64,000 nucleotides of DNA from Dillenia suffruticosa (GCA_033439265.1 JAVTVX010000010.1:27517056-27581055); one strand, 5' to 3'. Positions 23,236 to 35,222 are shown, counted from the stretch's first letter. A program made the numbers and translations. The notes: generated by a model not told the origin, from the letters alone.

Positions 23236-25029
23236 ATATCTAACTACAGAACTATAGAAGCATTTTTTTTAACGTACCAAACTATATAACTATTCTTTTT
23301 TAACAGAACCACATTTTTTTAATGGCATTACAAAACACTTTTCTTGAACATACCTAACTACAAAACTTATTTTTTCTTGCAGAACTACTTTTGAACAAAT
23401 TTTTTTGTAGAACAATTTTTTTAATGGCATTACAGAACTACATTTTTTTGTAACAGAACTACTTTTTGTTTTTAACATTCCTAACAAAAAATCTTTTTTT
23501 AGCAAAACTACTTTTTTTAGCAGAACCATGTCATTCTGTGTGGTGCAGAACCATGTCATTCTGCACGGAGTAGAACCATGTCATTCTGCACGGAGCAGAA
23601 CCATGTCGTTCTATGCTGGGCAGAACCAAATCCATCAATAAAAAATTCCAGACTTTAAACGCTATTATTAAAAAAAAATGTACTTCTGCAACTCCTTGTA
23701 GTTGTTCTGCAAAATCAATAGTTTTGAAGTATCAATTGCAAATCCACTAATATATTATAACACACAAAGATCCATGACATATGTAGAAACCAAACGATAA
23801 CGGTGGCCTGTATAGAAAACAATATAAAGAAAAACTATACAAAAAACAACCAAACAAGTTTTTAACAAAGCAGCCAAACAAACTATGGAGTTCTGTAGAC
23901 CCAAGACTCACGATTGCAGAACAACCGAGCGAAGCTATTGCAGAACTGAAAGTGCTATTGCAGAACTACCCTAAACCCAGAACTACAGAGTAAAGTTATT
24001 ATAGAAATGAGTTTTTACATAAACTATTGCAGAATCACTAAAGTGCTATTATAGAAAAAATCACCGGCAGAACTACAGAACTGGGCTATTGCAGAACCAA
24101 CAAAGTGTAATTGCAGAAGAAAAGACAAAGACAAACCATCACAACAAAGAAGAATAACTTCCATAATCAGTACTTGAAGCTAAACGTCTCCATTCCCCCC
24201 ACCCAGAAAGGCAAACCTTCAAAAGGAAACATAAAAATAAACCATTATAACAGAGAAGAGAAGAATAATTTTCATAACGCATCCCAAAACTGGGAAAATA
24301 AATACAAACCTTGAACACGGAGGGGATATATATTCGGCACACTCAGAAACACAGCAAGAGAAAACCCAGTGACCATCGTCATCAACACCAAAAAGCGAAT
24401 ATAAAAAAGAAACGGAAAAAGTCCCAAGCCGAACGTCTCCATTCCTCCTACCTAGAGAGACAAACCTTTAAAAGGAAAGATAAAGACAGACCATCACAAT
24501 AGAGAAAAGAAGAATAACTTTCAAAATGCATCCAAAAATAGGAAAAATAAACACAAACTTTGAACACAGAGGGTAAATATATTCGGCACAGTCAGAAACA
24601 CAACAAGAGAAAACCTCAGTGGCTATCTTCGTCAGCGCCAAACAGCGGATATAAAAAAGAAGCCGAACTTGAAACCGAACGTCTCCATCCGCCCCATTGA
24701 GAGAGAGAGCGAGAAATAGATAAAGAGAGCACCGTCATACTTTTATGCAGAGAAGAAGAAGAGAACATATAACAAAGGAAGATACAAAAAACATAGAGGG
24801 ATGGCCTCATACACTTTTTTTTCCCCTCAAAAGTACAGAAGTCTAATCGCAATGAGTACCAAAAGAATGACCTTACATACTTTTTTTCCCTAACCACTCT
24901 GTGCACGTCTTCCGTGAAATCAACAACAAAATCTATTTCATTAATGTTTTTGACAAGAGAGAAAGAAAGAGAAAGAAAGAGAGAAACCACAAGGAAAAGA
25001 CCAAAAAAAGACAGAAAAAAAAACCAAAA
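23236..25029 (+). repeat. 1.79-kb unit, copy 1 of a direct tandem duplication
   Basis: Nearly identical in order to 25,030-26,822, with an offset of 1,789-1,794 bp measured at several landmarks (AACGTACCAAACTATATAAC at 23,271; AAGAAAAGACAAAGACAAAC at 24,117; AGAGAGCGAGAAA near 24,704). It starts in the T-tract/CAGAAC zone and continues through a GC-richer CAGAAC zone into three ~250-bp subrepeats and a purine-rich tail. Confidence 0.9.
24111..24860 (+). repeat. Three ~250-bp subrepeats within copy 1
   Basis: The landmark AACGTCTCCATTCC or AACGTCTCCATCC recurs at about 24,183, 24,433 and 24,679. It is accompanied each time by AGAAGAATAACTTTC, a GCATCC-AAAA block, ATATTCGGCACA, AACAAGAGAAAACC and GGATATAAAAAAGAA. 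The same triplet occurs in copy 2 near 25,978, 26,227 and 26,476. Confidence 0.8.
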
Positions 25030-26822
25030 AAATTACAGAACTACAGAAACATTTTTTTTAACGTACCAAACTATATAACTATTCGTTTTTAACAGAACCA
25101 CTTTTTTTTAATGGCATTGCAAAAATACTTTTCTTGAACATATCTAACTACAGAACTTATTTTTTCTTACAAAACTACTTTTGAACAATTTTTTTTGTAG
25201 AATAATTTTTTTAATAGCATTAAAAAACTACATTTTTTTTGTAGCAGAACTACTTTTTGTTTTTAACATTCCTAACTAAAAATCTTTTTTTTTTTAGCAA
25301 AACTACTTTTTTTTAGCAGAACCATGTCATTCTGTGTGGCACAGAACCATGTCATTTTGCGTGGAGCAGAACCATGTCATTTTGCAGGGAGCAGAACCAT
25401 GTCGTTCTATGCTGGGCAGAACCAAATCCATCAATAAAAAATTTCAGACTTTAAACGCTATTATTAAAAAAAAATGTACTTCTGCAACTCCTTATAGTTG
25501 TTCTACAAAATCAATAGTTTTGAAGTATCAATTGTAAATCCACTTATATTTTATAACACACAAAGATCCATGACATATGTAGAAACCAAACGATAACGGT
25601 GGCCTGTATAGAAAACAATATAAAGAAAAACTATACAAAGAACAACCAAACAAGTTTTAACAAAGCAACCAAACAAACTATGGAGTTCTGTAGACCCAAG
25701 GCTCACGATTGCAGAACAACCGAGCGAAGCTATTGCAGAACTGAAAGTGCTATTGCAGAACTACCCTAAACCCATAACTACAGAGTAAAGTTATTATAGA
25801 AATGAGTTTTTACAGAACTATTGCAGAATCACTAAAGTGCTATTACAGAAAGAACCACCGGCAGAATTACAGAATTGGGCTTTTGCAGAACCAACAAAGG
25901 GTAATTGCAGAAGAAAAGACAAAGACAAACCATCACAACAAAGAAGAATAACTTCCATAATCAGTACTTGAAGCTAAACGTCTCCATTCCCCCCACCCAG
26001 AAGGGCAAACCTTTAAAAGGAAACACAAAAACAAACCATTATAACAGAGAAGAGAAGAATAACTTTCATAACGCATCCCAAAACTGGGAAAATAAACACA
26101 AACCTTGAACACGGAGGGGAAATATATTCGGCACACTCGGAAACACAGCAAGAGAAAACCCAGTGACCATTGTCATCAACACCAAAAAGCGGATATAAAA
26201 AAGAAACGGAAAAAGTCCCAAGCCAAACATCTCCATTCCTCTTACTTAGAGAGACAAACCTTTAAAAGGAAAGATAAAGACAAACCATCACAATAGAGAA
26301 GAGAAGAATAACTTTCAAAATGCATCCCAAAATAAGAAAAATAAACACAAACTTTGAACACAGAGGGTAAATATATTCGGCACAGTCAGAAACACAACAA
26401 GAGAAAACCTCAGTGGCTATCTTCATCAGCGCCAAACAGCGGATATAAAAAAGAAGCCGAATCTGAAACCGAACGTCTCCATCCGCCCCATTGAGAGAGA
26501 GAGCGAGAAACAGATAAAGATAACACCGTTATACTTTTATGCAGAGAAGAAGAAGAGAAAAGATAACAAAGGAAGATACAAAAAACATAGAGGGATGGCT
26601 TCATACACTTTTTTCCCCTCAAAAGTACATAAGTGTAATCGCAATGAGTACCAAAAGAATGACCTTACATACTTTTTTTCCCTAACCACTCTGTGCACGT
26701 CTTCCGTGAAATCAACAATCTACTTCATTAATGTTTCTGACAAGAGAGAAAGAAAGAGAAAGAAAGAGAGAAACCACAAGGAAAAGACCAAAAAAAGATA
26801 GGAAAAAAAACCAAAAAAGAAA
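25030..26822 (+). repeat. 1.79-kb unit, copy 2 of a direct tandem duplication
   Basis: Second copy, with scattered substitutions and small indels against 23,236-25,029. It ends in the GAGAAACCACAAGGAAAAGA / poly-A stretch where copy 1 also ends. Frames at 25,905-26,296 mirror those at 24,111-24,502; they differ by substitutions that do not look selected and are not called as genes. Confidence 0.9.
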
Positions 26823-26945
26823 AAAAGAAAAACAGGCCACATCAGCTCCATCTCACCAACGACCAATCACCCTGCGTCAATTGGAGGACGACGAAATCCA
26901 GGTGCCAGGGGGTCTTTCTCACTTATATCTATATTGTTAATAATA

Positions 26946-28007
26946 AAAATAAAAAAGTATGGGGCTTCACCAAAGAAAAAAAATAGTATTGGGCCAATTT
27001 TGTTTTGTATTTTGGCCCCCCATTTAGAATTGCTGCATCGCGTCCGGGTGGATGCAAATAAGCAACATTTTTTTTTTGGTAAGACAAATAAGCAACATTT
27101 GGTTTTTTTTTTTTTAATTACACGTGAATTCAAATCTGAGATCACAGCATTTGGTGAAACTGTAGAACTGAACATTCGCCATGTATTAATCCTATACTAT
27201 GTATCTTGCAAAGCATTTTATTAATCAACTTTCACATGCTCTTCGCATGTTAATGGATTTGGGGTCGTCCGTTCCTCTTCCCATGGTGGATCAAACTATT
27301 GGGCCTTGGGTAGTGTGGGAATAGACCGACTGCCCAATGCTTGCGGGCAAAATTGGCATAATAAGAAATAGGTTTTAGAGAGTTAATGTCATAAATAGAA
27401 TTTTTTCATTTCTCATAAGCTGAAATGAAAACATTACCCTGGCATAGGATACAAGCAAAAGAAGCTGCGTGTGGGTCTAAAGCGCCTACAAGGAATGTGG
27501 TTTGGCTCTAGCTAAGCCAACTAATTGCAGCTACCTACAATTCGTGGAAATGATCAAATTTAAGTTTTGGTCTAGTGGGTACTGACTCGGAAAATTTTCT
27601 CCCTCGCGCTTAATCTTCTCTCTCCCAGTAGTAATTTGTCCTACTGAACTACCCCTCTCTCACTCTCTGTGAACATGCGTAGAAATTATGTGGGATGCAC
27701 AACAAAACACAAAACAAGAGTATTTAATACGGTTGAGGTTTTGGGTTTGTCAAAATGAAGCAAAGGGACGGGAGTTTCCTCTTACCTTCAGATGTTTCGC
27801 TTTCAATTTTGCGAAGACTTGGTTAGTCAAATTGCCAAATCGACCCCACTCCTCAACTGGGTTGGTCATATTTTGTTATATATCTGACGTGGTGATATCT
27901 CATTTGTGGAGTGTCTCTAACGTGACAAACACCTTGACGTTTTTACAAAAAGAAAGAGAAAAAGAAAAAAATAATAAAAAAATCTTAGAGACCAAGTTAC
28001 AAAGCAG

Positions 28008-28043
<36 letters not shown>

Positions 28044-29455
28044 TTTTTTCCACACGTCATATTTCCGTCCATCTTAACGCCAGACGTGCACGTTTTCGTT
28101 TGTATTATCCGTGACTCATACCCTCGTCAAGTGAATCCCCATAACTCATGTCCACCTCCAAATGACCAAAATACCCTCCTTTAACCCCCATTCCATTTTT
28201 ATAATTACTATTTTTTATTTTTGAACCCCCGCGTAGCTGAGGAAGGAAGGAGCGTTTGGTATATCTCTTCGGAATATTTTTATCCGTTTGACTTTTCAAA
28301 CCCCAAGTATTTCGTAATTCTGTTAACAGCCGATGAAAATTACAGTCAATGATTTAAAAATAGTTAAAAATCATCCTTTCTCCTCGAACCCCATTCCATT
28401 TTTATAATTACTTATTTTTAAGATTAATTCAAATTATTGTTATAGTATTTATTTTGAGTAATTTATTGTCTTTTTTAATAGTTAAAAATTTTCTTTTCTT
28501 ATAAAGTCATCGATTTTATAAGATTTATATTAATTTTTTTATAATATAATATGTGTTCAAAACTAATTATTTTTAAAAAATTATGAACATTATATTTATG
28601 AATAATATACAACAATAATGTGAAAAATAATAAATTTAAATAATATAAAATTATTTTTTATTCATTATATATCGTAACAATAACTATTATCAACTAAACA
28701 ATCAAACATAATTAATTGACAAAATATAACCATTAGTGATCGGCTATATATTCACCTGCTTGCAACTATCGTTAATATTTAATGAAATTTGTATACTCAA
28801 TCTTAGGTATAATTTTTTTATTTATTACTTTGCTGAGTTAAAAGAATAAAATCAAATTATTAATATCGTCATAATTTTAAATATTATATCATCATAATTT
28901 TTATTATAATTTCATTATAATTTATTTATATTTTCTACAAATCCTATTATTTAACTTTTAAATCTAGCTTAGAGATTATCTTTTGTAAAAATATGATAAT
29001 ATTATTTCATGATTTCATGTCATATTTTCTATTATATATTACTAATTATTTCATTTTTCGATCATATCCGATAAAAAATAAAATTTTCTAATAGAGTAAG
29101 GAAAAATACAACTTTTTTCTCTGAGTTATTTATGCAGACTAAATATGGCAACTATTTATTTGGTGATTATCCATTGTTTAATATTAATCACTTGATTATA
29201 GAACTATTAATTAATTAACTAATTCTCTTAAATCTTGCCTTATATTTCTAAGTAAAGACTATATCTTAAAATGGAAATACGAAGTAAATTTATGATTTAG
29301 TTTAATAATTTCCATTGAAACATGGAGGGCTATTTCGTCTTCAAAGCCCTCATTTAAACTTGGAATTATCTTTTGTTGGTCACAACATTGAGTGTTCTAA
29401 CGTTCGTCGGATATAATGCTAACGTCGTTAACGGCAAAAGCTTCCGTCAGAAGGT
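26946..29455. other. Intergenic region, no gene seen
   Basis: Mixed AT-rich DNA. It contains a (CT)15 tract at 28,009-28,038. A 129-aa plus-strand frame at 27,688-28,077 runs into that microsatellite and has no recognisable domain, so it is not called. Around 28,080-28,300 there is a moderately GC-rich stretch without coding signal. Confidence 0.5.
28009..28038. repeat. (CT)15 microsatellite
   Basis: Perfect dinucleotide run, one of many GA/CT tracts in the window. Confidence 0.97.
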
Positions 29456-29462
29456 CTTCTCA

Positions 29463-29468
29463 TATAAG
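29463..29468 (+). promoter_or_regulatory. Probable TATA box of the PI4K gamma gene
   Basis: TATAAG in the context CTCATATAAGTTCC lies about 30 bp before a pyrimidine-rich leader (TTTCTCTCTTTTTC near 29,500). That leader is followed by a GC-richer segment that looks like a 5' untranslated exon. The assignment is positional; other starts are possible. Confidence 0.5.
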
Positions 29469-29489
29469 TTCCATGTGTAGGGCTGGGTG

Positions 29490-30209
29490 ATTTTTTATTT
29501 CTCTCTTTTTCAGCCATTTGCTTTTTCTTTCTCTAGAAGATCATCTCTCCGAAAGCTGTGAAGAAAAGTCCAGAGAGCTGATCAAAGATAAAGAGGAAGT
29601 GGATGAATTGGCTGCAATCTTCGGCCTCGTTTAGATGGAGAGTTGGCATCAAGATTCGATCTTGATCGCAAGCCCCAACTCAATTTCAACTCTCTTCTGA
29701 GGCTTTCTCTTGGTGAGAATTGTTTTGGTTTCTGTATTTTGATTATTTCCACCATTTTGTTCATGTAATCTTTGTTTCTTGTATCATTTTTTTGTTGATG
29801 AGATGTTATCCAACTTTTGATTAAGTTTTAGATTTGAATACTGACGGACAAATTTTGGTGCTTCAAACCCTAGTTTTTTTTGGGTTAAATTTGTTTGTTA
29901 ATTTATTGATTTTTCTTTTTTGGTTTGTGTTTTGTTGTTGAAGGTTTGTGGAACACTTGGGTTTGACATTTTAAGTGTAATGTGGTGACACTGTTCTCTA
30001 CGTTGGGTGGAGAAAGGAAGTATGAAAATCTAGGGTTTATCTGGAAAGAGAGGATTTTTTGAAGGGCCTTTATCTGTGTTTGATCTTCTTGTAAGACCCT
30101 TTTCGAAATGGGTTCTCTAGGAGGATCATTGGTGACCCTTGATGAATTGTAGATATTTAGGTATAAACTTAGTTCTGATTAGGTTAGAGCTTTTTTGAGG
30201 TAGTGAAAA
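29490..30209 (+). promoter_or_regulatory. PI4K gamma 5' UTR with a probable UTR intron and two short upstream ORFs
   Basis: A leader exon appears to end at 29,712 (TCTCTTG before GTGAGAATTG). The following T-rich DNA to about 30,182 looks like an intron, with a candidate acceptor GATTAG near 30,182. The leader holds two overlapping upstream ORFs in different frames: 29,603-29,665 (20 aa, starts MNWLQSS) and 29,635-29,700 (21 aa, starts MESWHQDS). Upstream ORFs commonly reduce main-ORF translation. The acceptor position is uncertain. Confidence 0.55.
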
Positions 30210-32781
30210 ATGTCAAAGGCAGCTGTAGCGCTAAGTCCGGTTTTCGAGGAGACTGTAAGTATTGCAGGTTGTCTCTCTGACCGGCATCTTCCATGGTCAA
30301 GGGATTCAATTCTGATTTACCTGACTGTTGCAAACTCTGTGATTCCAATGCGTGTTTTGAAGTCGGATTCCATTGCTTCAGTTAAGCTGAGGATTCAGAA
30401 CTCCAAAGGGTTTTTTGTGAAAAAGCAAAAACTGGTGTTTGAAGGTAGAGAGTTGGCACGCAGCAATTCTCTTGTTAGGGACTATGGGGTCACTGATGGG
30501 AATGTGCTGCATTTGGTAGTTCGCTTATCAGATCTTCAGGTCATAACTGTTAGGACTGTGTGTGGCAAGGTGTTTGAGTTCCATGTTGAGCGGAGTAGAA
30601 ATGTGGGTTATGTCAAGCAGCAAATTGCTAAGAGAGGGAAAGGTTTTGTTGACCTCAAGGATGAAGAATTAATTTGTGATGGTGAGGAGCTTGAAGATCA
30701 GAGGCTTATACATGATATTGCTAAGAGGGGTGATGCTGTTATTCACTTGCGAGTTCGTAAATCTGCAAAAGTTAGGGCTAAGCATATATTGAATGATTTA
30801 GAACTTTCTATTGAGGCATCTAACTTGACTTACGATGGAACTGAGGAACTTAGGATGACATGCGGGGAGCCGTTGCAGAGAGATTTTTGTTTGGATCCAC
30901 TGATTGGTAACCCAAAGGTTGAATTGCCATCAGTAGTTAAGAAGCTTATTGACTCTACATTTGCTGGGTTGGAGATGGGAAACCAACCAGTAATCTCCGC
31001 AGAAGGATCTGGCGGTGCATACTTCATGCAAGATTCATCCTGTCACAGTTACATTTCTGTTTTCAAGCCGATGGATGAGGAGCCCATGGCTCAGAATAAC
31101 CCTCGAGGGCTGCCTTTGTCCACTGATGGTGAAGGGTTAAAGAAGGGGACACGTGTTGGACAAGGGGCATTCAGGGAAGTAGCAGCATACCTTTTGGATC
31201 ATCCTAGATCTGGACCTCGTTCAATAAAGGGGGAGGAGGAGGGCTTTGCTGGTGTTCCTCCAACAGTTATGGTTAGTTGTGCACACAGGGGATTTTTCAA
31301 TCCAGATGGTTACTTGGATGCATCAAAGAATATGAAGATTGGCTCCTTGCAAATGTTTATGAAGAATTCTGGAAGTTGTGAGGACATGGGTCCTCGTGCC
31401 TTCCCAGTTGAGGAGGTCCACAAGATTTCTGTGTTGGATATCCGTTTAGCTAATGCAGATAGGCATGCGGGTAACATTTTAGTCAGCAAAGAAGGTGAAG
31501 GGGGTCGGATAGTTCTTATTCCAATTGATCATGGGTACTGCTTGCCTGAGAATGTAAGTATCTCACTCTTCTCTCTATTTTGTACATACACACGTTGCAT
31601 TGTCTTATGGTGAGAGCATGCATTTTTGAACCCTTTTTACTGCCTATGTTACTTGTCTAAATAAGCGTATTTGAGTGCACATAACAGAGTGCCTTGCAAT
31701 TTGAAGTAAAACTGCATATTGTCTTAGAGATGGGCTAATTTCTGATTAATTTGTATAAAGTGGTATCATATTGTCATGGCAATGTTTTCTCTAGTTGAAA
31801 ATATATATTGAGACCATTCTTGATATTCTGAATGCAACGATGTATGTATTATGATTAATTACTGGTGTTAATCGCAGTACTATCTGTATGGTTGAACTCA
31901 ATGATGAGTATATGAGAATGAGGTTGAAGGTTCTACCTAATTTTGCAGGTTTGGTTTTGTCATTTAAAAATAGATAAAAATGTGTTTGTGTGTTGTGTCT
32001 AGATAAACTCCTTTATGTTCATTTATTTTATTTTCATTCATTTTATAAGGTTTTGTTCTAGATTGAAAAAGGATACTTGTTCTATTTGAATCATCAAGAC
32101 CTTCCAAGTTCTGGTTAATGTCTATGAAATGAGTCAAGGAGAGCTACTTGATCTTCCCATGAACCGCAAACTTACTGGTGCTTTGCTTCCATATTGTTGG
32201 CGAAGCAAGCAGTTTTTGCAGCACAATTTTTAGCTTTGATTCGGGAGTTGTCTTGCCCTTTTTTTTTTTGAGCCAAGTCCAAACATCACTTGTGTGTTCA
32301 TTTTGTAACATAATCTGGGCACTCTAGAATTTATTTCAGTCCTCTTAACTTGTATCACCCTAGTTGTCGCTCACTGTTGTCTCAAATTCAGTTTGAAGAT
32401 TGCACATTTGATTGGCTCTACTGGCCACAAGCTCGCCAGCCTTTTTCATCTGACACTCTCGACTACATAATGTCACTCGATGCCGAACAAGACATTGAAA
32501 TTCTGAAGTTTCATGGGTGGAACTTACCAATTGAGTGTGCTCAAACTCTTCGGATTTCCACCATGCTGCTCAAGAAAGGTGCAAAGAGAGGGCTTACTCC
32601 ATTTTCCATCGGAAGCATGATGTGCAGAGAAACTTTGAAAAAGGAATCTGTTATTGAGCAAGTGGTCCAAGAGGCTCAAGATTCTGTGCTTCCTGGAACA
32701 AGTGAGGCTGCATTCCTCGAAACTGTCTCACAGATAATGGATCGCTGCCTTGATGAGCTCTACCCTAAGGCCTCTGAATGA
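30210..32781 (+). CDS. PI4KG3: Phosphatidylinositol 4-kinase gamma with two N-terminal ubiquitin-like domains
   Basis: Two coding exons, 30210-31553 and 32392-32781, joined across a GT/AG intron, give 577 aa, the usual length of plant PI4K gamma. Ubiquitin-like domain 1 spans about residues 34-105 (SVIPMRVLKSDSIASVKLRI) and domain 2 about 110-184 (VERSRNVGYVKQQIA). The PI3/4-kinase core follows: glycine-rich loop GSGGAYFMQ near 266, KGTRVGQGAFREVAAY, catalytic loop LANADRHAGNIL near 415-425 and metal-binding DHG near 439 in IPIDHGYCLP. The C-terminal exon carries FEDCTFDWLYWPQAR, LLKKGAKRGLTPF and GSIMCRETLKKES. The family was named for PI4-kinase similarity, but characterised plant members act mainly as protein kinases in the cytosol/nucleus. 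Wording is closest to the gamma-3/gamma-4 group, and the neighbourhood favours gamma-3. The retained reading frame past 31553 would end after about 19 extra residues. No damage is seen. Confidence 0.93.
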
Positions 32782-32787
32782 AGATAG

Positions 32788-32864
32788 GTGCGTATTTTTT
32801 GTATATGTGCATATGTAAATATAGGGATAATGATTTGACAAATCCATCTTTTGGTGGATTGCAG
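32788..32864 (+). other. Possible short intron in the PI4K gamma 3' UTR
   Basis: Seven bases after the stop, AGATAG is followed by GTGCGT; 77 nt later GGATTGCAG precedes GGCTCTG. Length and borders suit a plant intron. Its junction would be far less than 50 nt after the stop codon, so it should not trigger nonsense-mediated decay. Confidence 0.4.
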
Positions 32865-34637
32865 GGCTCTGTAATTTGAGTTGGCTGTTGGCACTCGTGT
32901 CAGCATCAAAATTTGCTTTTAGTTCATACATATATGACCCTTGTGAATCAACCTCGCTCTCTACTGTCTTCTCGCCCACACCCTAGCCTTAAAAAGGAAA
33001 AAAAGGGAACCATGTGAAACATTTCCCATATATTTTGTTTGGGCTATGAATTTTAACTACCAAGGAAAAACTAACACGAACTACTGTTGCCACTGTACTT
33101 GTTGTATGGAGTGCTAATTACATCAGTCTGGTGTGTGTTGAGCTGGCACAGTGCTCATGGCCATGGAATGTATGTCGTGTATGGTCTGACTATATCACTT
33201 GGAAAGATTTCTTCTCGATTATCTTGCATTATTGGCGCACTCATGCTCATTGGGCTGGTTTTCTTTTTTCATGAGCTCATCTCACGTGGGTATGGCATAT
33301 GAGACACAATCAAGTTGACATCTCTTTTTTTTATGTGCATATACTGGGGGTTCAAACTCAAGCATATTACATGGGGAGGGAGAATGTGTCACTTGAGCTG
33401 AAGCTCATTGACATCAAGTTGACTTCTCTTGTACCAAAAAAAAAAATCAAGTTGACATCTCTCTCTCTTACTCGCGCCATTGCATATTCACGATACTTGA
33501 GCACAACACATCAATTTCCGCCCTGATTCGCCCATATTCTGCCCTTCCCAGCTTATCATTTATCCCCAATCATTGGATTGTGGTATTAGACGATTGTCGC
33601 AAATTCACTCGTTTTTTGTTCTTTATTTGTACGTTTGTATTAGAAATATCCATTAAAACCTTGTGCTTGACAAAGGGTGCGTCCTAAACAAATAATAATC
33701 TTGGGAGGGTTAGGTGGTGTGAACTTGCCTTTATTTTTTACTGTAATATTTTAACACGAAAATCTTAAGTAGAAAATGTGATGTTTAGTGAATAGAAATT
33801 AATTTTTTCTTGTAAAAGGAATTATACAATCATTATATCCATAATTTTTATGTTAAATTATTAATGAATTTTAGTTGAATCTAATCAAATTTCAATTAAA
33901 ATCTACTATAGCTGCAAAATTAATTCGCTATGGTAGCTTATGTAAGGTTTTCAGAGCCCAATAGTGTTGGGGTTAATTCATTAGATTGGATTCGATAAGA
34001 TTTTTAGTGGAGCCTCTGTCTTGCAGAGCCATCCAACAGTTGCATTATTCTAAAGAATAGACATCAACGATGAGTTAGTTTAATAGAATATGATAATAAA
34101 TTTTTTAATCAAAATCTCAAATTTTACTCGTGATTTAAGTATGGAATAGACAATGTTAAGAGGATAATTTTTCTAAATAGGTTATTTCAAATTTTAAACT
34201 GAATAAATTAGAATATAATTTTAAATATGGGTCAGTATAGTATTAAAAAAAATTCTAAGAATAGTCGTCCTGGTTACCTTGTCTTTCTCTCAATTCTCCC
34301 ATTTTGTGGCTCTCACAATAGTTTGAATATGGGGTGACGACTTTAATATAATATTTGAGCCACAGAAATTCTGCGTAGACACAGATGGGGGACATATACA
34401 AGACATCAGAACCAGAACCATATATATACAAGCTCATTTTCGTCGGTAGGACATGAAATGATTGAGCCAACTTAACTCAACAAGACCCTGCCTTTTTGAG
34501 CGAACGTTGGCCCATAATTTAATGTGGACTCACATGGATCAAGTTTGGTGCTGTCATTTCATGTCACCAACAGATCCGCATCATCAACATAAACCATATG
34601 TTCGTTCATGCATTTCCCTTCGTTTCAAATGCCCAAC

Positions 34638-34702
<65 letters not shown>

Positions 34703-34884
34703 TGTGAAGCTAAGAGTTTAACTCCCTTCGTCCCATAATCAGATCGTAAGTTTGACTCTTTCTGGACACGAAAAAAATAATATTGGGAGACCTGTCTCCA
34801 CAAAGTGAGCCCTGCAACGGTCGATCCAGATTAGTCGGGACGAAATTTAGGATACTCGGTAGTGGCCAAGGTAAGGTACCAAAA
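32865..34884. other. 3' flank of PI4K gamma and intergenic DNA, no gene seen
   Basis: The first few hundred bases are probably the 3' UTR. A 71-aa hydrophobic frame at 33,087-33,302 has no recognisable family and is not called. CAAGTTGACATCTCT recurs near 33,311 and 33,448. A perfect (AG)30 tract lies at 34,641-34,700. Confidence 0.5.
34641..34700. repeat. (AG)30 microsatellite
   Basis: Uninterrupted 60-nt AG run; the longest perfect dinucleotide array in the window. Confidence 0.98.
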
Positions 34885-35090
34885 AAACTTGGATACAAAT
34901 TATCCGTAAAAGTATGATAGTTAAGAGTTTAGATGAGAAGATTATCTTGAATAAAAATGAGTAACGTAAGAAAATCCATACAAATTAAACCAACATTCCT
35001 TTTTTTTCCTCTTTCCTTCCCATATTTGTTTCTTAAATGACAGACTCAAATTGTTATGATTAAAATTCAAATTATTGATATTGTTGAAAT
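34885..35090 (+). mobile_element. 3'-terminal fragment of the RTE-type LINE
   Basis: Matches the 3' untranslated end of the element at 2,845-5,600: GATACAAATTATCCG, AAGTATGATAGTTAAG, AAAATGAGTAACGTA, ACAAATTAAACCAACA. A T/C-rich tract replaces the AT/TTATT block, then CATATTTGTTTCTTAAATGA and a short TTG end. This is a strong 5' truncation typical of LINE insertion. Confidence 0.75.
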
Positions 35091-35222
35091 GCGTTAACTA
35101 AAATTATTATCAGTATTACATTATGACAATATTTGAAAAAATATTAAAAGAAATAGAAAATTCATATTTCACACAAATTAAGGGGGAAAAAAAGGAGAGA
35201 AAACTCTTTAGGAGTTTTTTTT

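Larger units (their letters stand above)
12167..26945 (-). mobile_element. Candidate giant non-autonomous Helitron, repeat-filled
   Basis: Left end (3' end on minus): reading the minus strand, a hairpin ACACCGCG..CGCGATGT near 12,180-12,200 is followed by ACACCTC and a terminal CTAG, then host T. This is the Helitron 3' signature (subterminal GC hairpin, CTRR, insertion between A and T). Right end (5' end on minus): about 26,850-26,945 read on minus gives an AT-rich start followed by AAGTGAGAAAGACC, CTGGCACC, CGTCGTCCTCCAATTG and GTGATTGG. This GC-richer leader resembles plant Helitron 5' ends, but a clean terminal TC was not identified, so the exact edge is uncertain. No Rep/helicase coding was found. 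The CAGAAC motif family fills about 14,470-26,000 and is not seen as a repeat outside this block. An alternative is a pile-up of unrelated satellites between two unrelated ends. Confidence 0.5.

Noticed and set aside
24111-26296. Parallel 60-70-aa frames in the 1.79-kb repeats as a small gene family
   Set aside because: They are Lys/Asn/Gln-rich products of purine-rich repeats, with no domain and no sign of constraint between copies.
12071-27323. GTAGTGTGGGAAT on both sides of the repeat block as a target-site duplication
   Set aside because: A single 13-bp match is expected by chance in 64 kb, it lies tens to hundreds of bases outside the proposed ends, and Helitrons do not make target-site duplications.
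27688-28077. 129-aa plus-strand frame
   Set aside because: It ends in a poly-Ser/Leu run encoded by the (CT)15 microsatellite and has no recognisable family.
33087-33302. 71-aa hydrophobic frame after PI4K gamma
   Set aside because: Short, with no domain, no splice context and ordinary intergenic composition.
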